NCBI GenBank assembly: GCA_021823045.1
Contig: JAKAPB010000024.1
Span: forward strand, 1 to 11,901
DNA: 11,901 nt
Reading direction: 5' to 3'
DNA from: Actinomycetes bacterium
Lineage (GTDB): Bacteria; Actinomycetota; Acidimicrobiia; Acidimicrobiales; Acidimicrobiaceae
The position numbers and the translations under genes are program-made. The notes under the pieces are model-generated. The model worked only from the letters and a program-made list of their open reading frames with translations. It was not told where the DNA came from and searched no databases. How positions within the stretch are numbered: position 1 is the first letter of the stretch; every line of letters begins with the position of its first letter. Positions 6,539-11,901 of the stretch are shown one piece after another.

Positions 6539-7834
6539 TCACTCCTTCTTGAGACCATACGCTCGGGCAAGAATTTCAATCGGATGAAAGACCTTCTCTT
6601 CGGTCTCCTCGGTAATCGCTGTGTTTGCTAGAAGGCACTCCCCTGCGAGCATTTCATGCTTGGTCTTTTTTATCTTTGATGCCAGTGCTTCACTTAGCTT
6701 CTTAGAGGCCTCATAGTTTTCTGACCTATACCCCCATGTCCCATCGATACCAGAACACTTAGCTACCACGTTGACCTTTGCGCCAGTCAACTTGATCAGA
6801 TCTCGCCCCTTCAGGCCGATGTTTTGAGCCTGGAGGTGACAAGCTGCGTGATAGGTAACTTCTTCCACCAGATCTCCGTCGAAATCTAATTCAATCCCTC
6901 CCCCGCTTTTATTCATCTTGACGAGGAATTCGGATGCGTCATAGGTGTGTGCTGATACCGTTCTTGAGTCCTCGGTCCCCAGATATTGTGGATAGTCCTT
7001 CTTGATCACATATGCACAAGTGGGCTGGGAGACGACGATATCCCTCCCCATTTTTACCTCGTTTATAAGAATGTCGACATTTTTACGCGCTTGGGTTTTG
7101 AATTGCTCGACATTTCCCTGATGCAGCCAGGGAGCCCCACAACATTTGGCTCCCTCTGGCAAGGAACACTCAACGTGGTTGTGTTCATAGACTCCAACTA
7201 AATCCTTTCCAATCCCCGGTTCCATGTACTCGATGAAGCAGGTCGGGAAGACGGAAACTTTAGCCCTGCGGTCCTTAATAAACGGTCTAAGCCGATTCTT
7301 GAACCAGGTCGTAAATCTAACTTTCGCGTAGGGAGGTAAAAGTCGATGCTGCGAAATTCCAACGGTCTTTTCAATTACCTGGCGGGCGACTGAATCCCTA
7401 GCACCTACTGCCTTGTTAGCAAAAGGAGAAAATGCGACCGATAACCCACCAACCAGGTCGGTCCTCGCTAGAGCCTGATCAGTAAGTCGCTGTCTAATCG
7501 ACTGGTTGCCGTGTCGGACCTTGATCGCTTTTGCCCGAAGCATTAATCGAGGAAAGTCCAGTTCCCACTCGTGTGGAGGCACATAAGGGCACTTTACATA
7601 GCACATTTTGCAACCAAAGCATTCATCGACCACCAAATCTTGTTCGAGTTTCGATAAAGCTCCAACGTCTCCGTCCTTGGCGTCTATGGCATCGAACAAA
7701 CTTGGAAAGGAAGGGCACAAACCGACACAAACTCGACATCCATGACATATGTCGTAGACCCTGGCCAGCTCTTGCCGGAAATCGGCTTCAGCAAAATAGC
7801 TGGGGTGGGAGGGGTCATAGGTGGTTGTCATCAT
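6539..7834 (-). CDS. GlpC/HdrD-like Fe-S protein (two 4Fe-4S, two CCG domains)
   Basis: This 431-residue soluble redox protein has the layout of GlpC, GlcF and HdrD. Two ferredoxin motifs bind [4Fe-4S] clusters: [12 protein letters not shown] (30-41) and [12 protein letters not shown] (72-83). Two cysteine-rich CCG domains follow. The first has C199 (PTCFIEY), CCGAPW (231-236) and PTCAYV (271-276). The second has CHLQAQ (332-337) and [10 protein letters not shown] (359-368), where the usual CC pair is a single Cys. No FAD or membrane segment is seen. Two adjacent ATGs (7834 and 7831) are possible starts; GGAG lies 1 base before the first and 4 before the second, so the second may be used. It follows rubrerythrin by about 170 bases and is coupled to DUF3501. 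A role passing electrons to or from rubrerythrin is inferred from context only. Confidence 0.88.
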   Translation of the reverse strand: MMTTTYDPSHPSYFAEADFRQELARVYDICHGCRVCVGLCPSFPSLFDAIDAKDGDVGALSKLEQDLVVDECFGCKMCYVKCPYVPPHEWELDFPRLMLRAKAIKVRHGNQSIRQRLTDQALARTDLVGGLSVAFSPFANKAVGARDSVARQVIEKTVGISQHRLLPPYAKVRFTTWFKNRLRPFIKDRRAKVSVFPTCFIEYMEPGIGKDLVGVYEHNHVECSLPEGAKCCGAPWLHQGNVEQFKTQARKNVDILINEVKMGRDIVVSQPTCAYVIKKDYPQYLGTEDSRTVSAHTYDASEFLVKMNKSGGGIELDFDGDLVEEVTYHAACHLQAQNIGLKGRDLIKLTGAKVNVVAKCSGIDGTWGYRSENYEASKKLSEALASKIKKTKHEMLAGECLLANTAITEETEEKVFHPIEILARAYGLKKE

Positions 7835-7962
7835 TCTCCATTCGATGGTCGTATCCCTTGGGGAAAACTCGTCAGCTGCGCTCCAAGCCCGACCGAGCGG
7901 CCCGTTGAGATTCCAGCCCGCAACTTACCTGGTAGCTCCCACTTTAGGCTTAGCACAAAATT

Positions 7963-7994
7963 TGGGGATCGGCGCAATGTCCCGCCAACCCCCA
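7963..7994 (-). terminator. Hairpin after rubrerythrin, weak terminator or attenuator
   Basis: On the minus strand, 13 bases past the rubrerythrin stop, an outer 5-bp stem (7990-7994 with 7963-7967) and an inner 4-bp GC stem (7983-7986 with 7971-7974) enclose an 8-base loop, with a 3-base internal loop on each side. AAATTTT follows at once. The T-run is short, so partial termination is plausible. That would let rubrerythrin be expressed more than the Fe-S and DUF3501 genes beyond it. Confidence 0.45.
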
Positions 7995-8007
7995 GAAGAA
8001 TAAAAAG

Positions 8008-8424
8008 TTATAAAGCTTCTAGTCCCTGTGCAAAACGCCCAGCATGGCTCTTTTCAGCCCTGGCTAAAGTCTCGAACCATTCTGACACTTCTTCAAATCC
8101 CTCATCCCTTGCGGTCTTGGCAAATCCCGGATACATCTCGGTATATTCATAGGTCTCGCCGGCGATCGCCGATTTTAGATTCTCCTCCGTGGGACCAACG
8201 GGCTCACCGGTCACCGGGTCGCCAACCTCCGCCAAAAAGTCAAAATGTCCAAAAGCATGCCCAGTCTCGCCCTCTGCCACCGAGCGGAATAATGCCGCGG
8301 TGTCCGGATAGCCTTCGATGTCGGCCTTCTGAGCAAAATAGAGATATCGTCTATTTGCCTGGGACTCCCCGGCGAAAGCCTCCTTTAGGTTCTCCTGTGT
8401 CTTGGAACCTTTGAGCTCGGACAT
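8008..8424 (-). CDS. Rubrerythrin (ferritin-like diiron protein, no rubredoxin domain)
   Basis: This 138-residue four-helix-bundle diiron protein should reduce hydrogen peroxide in the cytoplasm. The iron ligands appear as two half-repeats. [17 protein letters not shown] has E20, and EGETGH has E53 and H56. The second half-repeat [17 protein letters not shown] has E90 and E93, and AEKSHAGRF has E124 and H127. The CxxC pair of a C-terminal rubredoxin domain is missing, so an external electron donor is needed. The start is ATG at 8422-8424, because AAAGGAG lies 9 bases before it and the family begins there. The longer frame to 8487 adds 21 unrelated residues and contains the Shine-Dalgarno. It lies downstream of perR and upstream of the Fe-S and DUF3501 genes, all on the same strand. 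Peroxide control by PerR is likely but no clear operator was seen. Confidence 0.93.
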   Translation of the reverse strand: MSELKGSKTQENLKEAFAGESQANRRYLYFAQKADIEGYPDTAALFRSVAEGETGHAFGHFDFLAEVGDPVTGEPVGPTEENLKSAIAGETYEYTEMYPGFAKTARDEGFEEVSEWFETLARAEKSHAGRFAQGLEAL

Positions 8425-8578
8425 ATTTATAATCTCCTTTCCTTGCATTTCCTCTACTTGATTTATGTGTACAGATGACTCGTCCAACGGATATAGCTCA
8501 TCGTCCGCCTGGCTGTGCTTAGAAGCTATAGTCGATCAGCAAGACCTTGACGATGTCTTCGAATTCAAAGTCGGATTT

Positions 8579-9058
8579 TTATCTCGATTTCGAGACCTCC
8601 GAAGGGGTTTTCTCCAGGGAAATTGCCAACCGACAGCTCTCGCAAACGCCCCTAAGCACCACTTCAGCCCGGGTGACTAGGAATGCAACGTCGCTGCGCC
8701 CGTTAAAAATATCGTCTAAAGGTCCCAAATCAACGTCAGTGACCGACCCGCAAGACTCACAAACTAGATGTTGATGGTCATTTTTGACATTTGGATCGAA
8801 TCGCATCGACCCTCCGCCAAGTTCCAAAGGTTTGACCATTCCGAGCTGCCCGAGCTCGTTTAAGGTCTGGTACACGGTCTTGAGCGAAACCGTGGGCATA
8901 TCTTGGTGCACCATGCGGGAGATGGTTTCCGCCGTTGGGTGTTCAGTGTTGCCAGCTAGCAGCTCAAATATCCTCTGCCTCTGTGGGGTAACCTTCTTTC
9001 CTTCAGCTCTAAAGCGAGTCTCCATTTCGAGTGCCGCCTCTTTAGGATCCTGCCTCAT
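8579..9058 (-). CDS. perR: PerR-type Fur-family peroxide regulator
   Basis: This 159-residue Fur-family repressor senses peroxide through metal-catalysed histidine oxidation. The winged helix-turn-helix covers about residues 22-85 (KVTPQRQRI; TVSLKTVYQTLNELG). All five regulatory-site residues of Bacillus PerR have counterparts: H40 in TEHPTAE, D88 in RFDPN, H95 and H97 in DHQH, and D108 in SVTDVD. The Asp in RFD separates PerR from most Fur proteins. The structural zinc site is C100/C103 (CESC) and C139/C142 (CESC). AAAGG lies 9 bases before the ATG. The stop is 154 bases before the rubrerythrin start on the same strand, which suggests the rubrerythrin group as its target. A zinc- or iron-sensing Fur paralogue is the main alternative. 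Confidence 0.88.
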   Translation of the reverse strand: MRQDPKEAALEMETRFRAEGKKVTPQRQRIFELLAGNTEHPTAETISRMVHQDMPTVSLKTVYQTLNELGQLGMVKPLELGGGSMRFDPNVKNDHQHLVCESCGSVTDVDLGPLDDIFNGRSDVAFLVTRAEVVLRGVCESCRLAISLEKTPSEVSKSR

Positions 9059-9195
9059 GAACTAGTACCTTTATCCACATTAGCTACCAACTAACAATCG
9101 TTTACGAATATTCCGCATACGAGTGCTTCCGTTGCGATTTAGTCCTCACCGAGCTAAAAGGTCTGTTGGGCCAAGGCTGTTTCCCCCAGAAAATA

Positions 9196-9224
9196 GGGCT
9201 AAAGTGCCAAGCTGGCTAGCCCTT
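9196..9224. terminator. Strong hairpin between perR and glpD
   Basis: AGGGCTA (9196-9202) pairs perfectly with TAGCCCT (9218-9224). Inside, GCCA (9207-9210) pairs with TGGC (9214-9217) around a 3-base loop. On the plus strand TTT follows the stem; on the minus strand ATTTTC follows it. It lies in the divergent gap between perR and glpD, where no upstream gene needs terminating. It may be an attenuator in a glpD leader or an insulator. Confidence 0.35.
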
Positions 9225-9312
9225 TTGTCTTGCTATCCCCTATTGTGGTATCACAGCAGTTTGGACTTACAAGTAGCACCCATCTCAGTCCAACGGATTA
9301 CAAGAGGTAACG

Positions 9313-10959
9313 ATGAACAGTTCTCTCAATGATTACGACGTGCTAGTCGTAGGAGGAGGTGCTACGGGATCGGGCGTTCTGTTGGACGCAGCTTCGCGTG
9401 GCCTCAAAGCGGCGTTGGTCGAATCGGATGACATAGGGTCCAAAACTTCCTCCGCATCATCAAAGCTCATCCATGGTGGACTCCGCTACCTCGAACGCGG
9501 CGAGGTTCGTCTCGTAGCGGAGAGCTTGCGAGAGAGGGCAATTCTACAAAAGACCGCCTCTCACCTCGTCAAACCACTGGGATTTGTTATTCCCGTACAT
9601 TCGCAAAGCAAGATCAAGGGGGTATCAAAGCTATTTGGGCTCTCAGCAACTCTTTGGGGTTATGACCTCGCCGGATCCATTCGGTCGTCAAAGGCTCATA
9701 AAAGGCTAAGTACAGAGGAGACCCTCAAACTGCTTCCAACGCTTCAGAGTCGGGACCTCGTCGGCTCGCTCCTTTATCACGACGCTTTCGCCGATGATTC
9801 GCGGCTATGTCTCAATATCTGCATCACAGCTCAGAGACATTTCGGTGCGGATATCTTCACCCACACAAAAGTCGACGGATTTACAAGTCCGGGAGCATCG
9901 GGATATGCCGAAATCAGCTGTCGGCCCGACGCTTCGGCGGGCGACGGGAGGCCATTCACGCTCCGGTCTAGGGTCGTCGTTCTAGCGGGAGGACTTGCCA
10001 ATGGCCCTCTATCCGAGCTAGCTAGACCCGATTCCGGGGTTGGTATCGTTCCAGCAAAGGGAGTTCACCTTGTCGTCCACTCTTCAAAGCTTCCCCTCCA
10101 TTCAGCCGGGGCAATTGAGGTCGGCGACGGAAGAAGAATTTTTGTCGTTCCATGGGGTGAATACTCCTACTTTGGCACGACAGACACCCCTTACGTTGGA
10201 CCAGTGGGAGCACCCGATATTGACGCATCTGACGTGAGCTATTTGCTTTCGGCGGTAAATGCCCGCTTCACGACCAAGCTTACGGAGGCGGACATTACTG
10301 GTGGATGGTCCGGGTTGAGACCCCTTTTGAAGCCAGACCAGGATGCGTCCGACACTACGGAACTGTCGAGAAAGTATGAGATCCTCACACCGACTCCTTG
10401 GACTATTGTCGCCGCTGGTGGCAAGTTGACAACATACCGTCAAATGGCTCAATCAGCGGTCGATCTAGTGTGCGAAAAACTCGATCATCAGCGAAATTCG
10501 GTTACTTCAAAGATTAATTTGGTCGGCTCCTACCCTGTGTCCGACCGTGCGCAGATCTTGAGCAGGGTCAAGTCCCATCTTCCAAATCAACTAAGTGCCG
10601 ACATGGCATCCCCCGTTGCCGAACACCTCTTTGACCGATACGGAACGCAGGCGGTATCGGTGATCAAGCTGATGGGTCAAGATTTGCAAGCTTATGAGAC
10701 CCTCTCTGGTGGAGACCTGGCTGGTGAGTTTGAATTTCAGATCAAACACGAGCTAGCCACCACCATTAGCGATCTACTAATAAGAAGGTCACGGATAGGC
10801 ATACTAGATTTTTCCAAGGCCGAGCAGGAACTCGATGCTGCAACTGATGCGATTTCAAATTACACCGGGCTAGCGGCCTCTCAAGTTGAGGCGCAAAGAG
10901 CACAGTTTCTCTCTTTTGTTGATCGACTCAGAGTCAATAGGTCAAGTACTAATAATTAG
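9313..10959 (+). CDS. glpD: Aerobic (FAD-dependent) glycerol-3-phosphate dehydrogenase
   Basis: GlpD oxidises glycerol-3-phosphate to dihydroxyacetone phosphate and feeds electrons to quinone at the membrane. The 548-residue protein starts with the FAD-binding Rossmann loop VVGGGATGSG (12-21) and DAASRG. It then has SSKLIHGGLRYLE (49-61), YHDAFADDSRL (155-165), GGWSGLRPLL (330-339) and the second signature AGGKLTTYRQMA (368-379), followed by the C-terminal helical domain to the end. AGAGG lies about 5 bases before the ATG. A weak promoter-like pair, TTGTCT (9226-9231) and TATCAC (9250-9255) with an 18-base spacer, lies upstream. A sugar-kinase gene follows after 45 bases on the same strand. 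No glpR or glpF is in view. Confidence 0.96.
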   Translation: MNSSLNDYDVLVVGGGATGSGVLLDAASRGLKAALVESDDIGSKTSSASSKLIHGGLRYLERGEVRLVAESLRERAILQKTASHLVKPLGFVIPVHSQSKIKGVSKLFGLSATLWGYDLAGSIRSSKAHKRLSTEETLKLLPTLQSRDLVGSLLYHDAFADDSRLCLNICITAQRHFGADIFTHTKVDGFTSPGASGYAEISCRPDASAGDGRPFTLRSRVVVLAGGLANGPLSELARPDSGVGIVPAKGVHLVVHSSKLPLHSAGAIEVGDGRRIFVVPWGEYSYFGTTDTPYVGPVGAPDIDASDVSYLLSAVNARFTTKLTEADITGGWSGLRPLLKPDQDASDTTELSRKYEILTPTPWTIVAAGGKLTTYRQMAQSAVDLVCEKLDHQRNSVTSKINLVGSYPVSDRAQILSRVKSHLPNQLSADMASPVAEHLFDRYGTQAVSVIKLMGQDLQAYETLSGGDLAGEFEFQIKHELATTISDLLIRRSRIGILDFSKAEQELDAATDAISNYTGLAASQVEAQRAQFLSFVDRLRVNRSSTNN

Positions 10960-11004
10960 GCCCAAATATAGATCCGCCTCCAAGATTTAGAAAGGTAATT
11001 TCCG

Positions 11005-11901
11005 ATGACAATTTTGGTGATCGACATCGGATCTTCTTCCATCAGAGCCTCAGAGGTCTCTCTGGATCTCCTGACGCCCAGACCCATCGCCCAAATCTCT
11101 ACGGTGCCATCGAGTCCCGCTCCGGGGATCGTAGAGATTGATACAGCGGGACTGAAGAAGGCAATTCTAGAAGTAGCAGAGGCAGCCATCGCCGTCGCCG
11201 GGCATCGACTCGACGCGATCGCAATAGCATCACAGCGCGCAAGCGCTATTCTCTGGGACAGAGAATCCGGCGAGTGTTGGCCAATCGGGATCTCTTGGCA
11301 GGACCTTCGAACCTCCTCCACCTGCCTGGTGCTTCGATCTCAGGGATTAGAGCTGGCACCCAATGAAACGGCTACTAAGTACGTCGAACTGCTTAAACTT
11401 TCTGATGGGCGAATCGCTAATCCGGCACTTGGCACCATTGAGAGCTTTGCGGCGAGTGTACTAACTAACGGCGAGGTCCACATTTCCGACATCACCAATG
11501 CAGCGACCACCGGCTTAATTTCTTACGATGGAAGTGGATACGACCTACAAAGGGTGAACAAGCTTGGAATTGACTATTCTTTCCTTCCAAAACTCGTTCA
11601 ACCAAAAGGTGCAATGGGCGTGGCATCGGCGCTCTCGAGACCGTTGGCTATAGTCGCATTGGTCGGGGACCAGCAGGCATCAATGATTGGCCAGGGGTGC
11701 GTGACACCGGGATCTGCAAAATTGACCCTCGGAACGGGTGCGATGTTGGATCTCTACGTCGGAGAAAAGCGTCCAGAATTCGAACGAAAAGGGGGATTTG
11801 GATGCTTTCCTATTGCGATCGACTCGAATGGACCAGCGCTGACCTGGGGCATTGAAGCAATCGGGCTTTCTGCGGGCTCCTGCATCGAATGGATGGCCGG
11901 C
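11005..11901 (+). CDS. FGGY-family kinase, glycerol-kinase-like (3' end missing)
   Basis: The first 299 codons of an FGGY carbohydrate kinase are present, cut by the window edge; the family is usually about 490-510 residues. The phosphate-binding start VIDIGSSSIRA (5-15) has the conserved Asp7. Further landmarks are ASQRASAILW (75-84), ISWQDLRT (96-103), GTIES (143-147), SDITNA (161-166), the catalytic GDQQAS (221-226, D222) and LGTGAM (242-247). Position after glpD (45-base gap, same strand) and SWQD/GDQQ point to glycerol kinase. However, the position of E. coli GlpK Glu84 is Ala79, and that of Tyr135 appears to be Asn120; both normally contact glycerol. The substrate may therefore be glycerol or a related polyol or ketose. 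AAAGG lies 9 bases before the ATG. Confidence 0.85.
   Translation, partial: MTILVIDIGSSSIRASEVSLDLLTPRPIAQISTVPSSPAPGIVEIDTAGLKKAILEVAEAAIAVAGHRLDAIAIASQRASAILWDRESGECWPIGISWQDLRTSSTCLVLRSQGLELAPNETATKYVELLKLSDGRIANPALGTIESFAASVLTNGEVHISDITNAATTGLISYDGSGYDLQRVNKLGIDYSFLPKLVQPKGAMGVASALSRPLAIVALVGDQQASMIGQGCVTPGSAKLTLGTGAMLDLYVGEKRPEFERKGGFGCFPIAIDSNGPALTWGIEAIGLSAGSCIEWMAG

Noticed and set aside
8427..8433. ATTATAA as a PerR box before rubrerythrin
   Set aside because: It matches one half of the Bacillus Per box, but there is no partner half; it lies between the Shine-Dalgarno and ATG, and could be chance.
9106..9113. GAATATTC palindrome upstream of perR as an autoregulatory operator
   Set aside because: The symmetry stops at 8 bases, too short for a Fur-family site.
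9123..9332. 69-codon plus-strand ORF running into glpD
   Set aside because: No ribosome-binding site. It spans the hairpin and the likely glpD promoter and overlaps the glpD start in another frame.
10956..11321. 121-codon minus-strand ORF
   Set aside because: Antisense shadow of the FGGY kinase, whose frame is clearly coding.

Overview
The window looks like a chromosomal segment of an actinobacterium of moderate GC (roughly half). The best guess is an acidophilic Acidimicrobiia-type organism. That placement is an inference from three things: the DEDDh exonuclease/GIY-YIG fusion protein typical of Actinobacteria, two genes with leaderless-type starts (no Shine-Dalgarno, a TANNNT hexamer 6-7 bases before ATG), and the overall protein style. 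No rRNA or tRNA gene was found, and nothing in the window fixes a genus.

Layout, left to right. Bases 1-103 (minus) hold the first codons of an unrecognised gene running off the left edge; upstream of it at 158-385 (minus) is a small zinc-ribbon protein. Bases 386-1538 carry no intact gene. On the minus strand this stretch shows a chain of overlapping open frames that may be an old, multiply frameshifted gene, and it contains an orphan perfect Shine-Dalgarno sequence. Bases 1539-3095 (plus) encode the exonuclease/UvrC-like fusion protein, preceded by a LexA-box-like sequence. Bases 3096-3416 are a convergent intergenic gap. Then comes a long minus-strand block, read right to left: perR (8579-9058), rubrerythrin (8008-8424), a GlpC/HdrD-like Fe-S protein (6539-7834), DUF3501 (5947-6534), an acyl-CoA dehydrogenase (4627-5802) and trpD (3417-4505). 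From 9313 rightward (plus) lie glpD and a glycerol-kinase-like FGGY kinase that runs off the right edge.

How the genes fit together. The most coherent unit is the oxidative-stress group: a PerR-type regulator with its full set of metal-site residues sits directly upstream of a rubrerythrin, a two-[4Fe-4S], two-CCG-domain redox protein and a DUF3501 protein. The last two are tightly coupled: the Fe-S gene's stop and the DUF3501 start are 4 bases apart. The rubrerythrin lacks a rubredoxin domain, so the Fe-S protein is a candidate electron partner. This is an inference. glpD and the downstream kinase form a glycerol-3-phosphate operon, but the kinase appears to have lost two glycerol-contacting residues. 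trpD stands alone, away from other trp genes, and the acyl-CoA dehydrogenase is separated from its neighbours by inverted-repeat-rich gaps.
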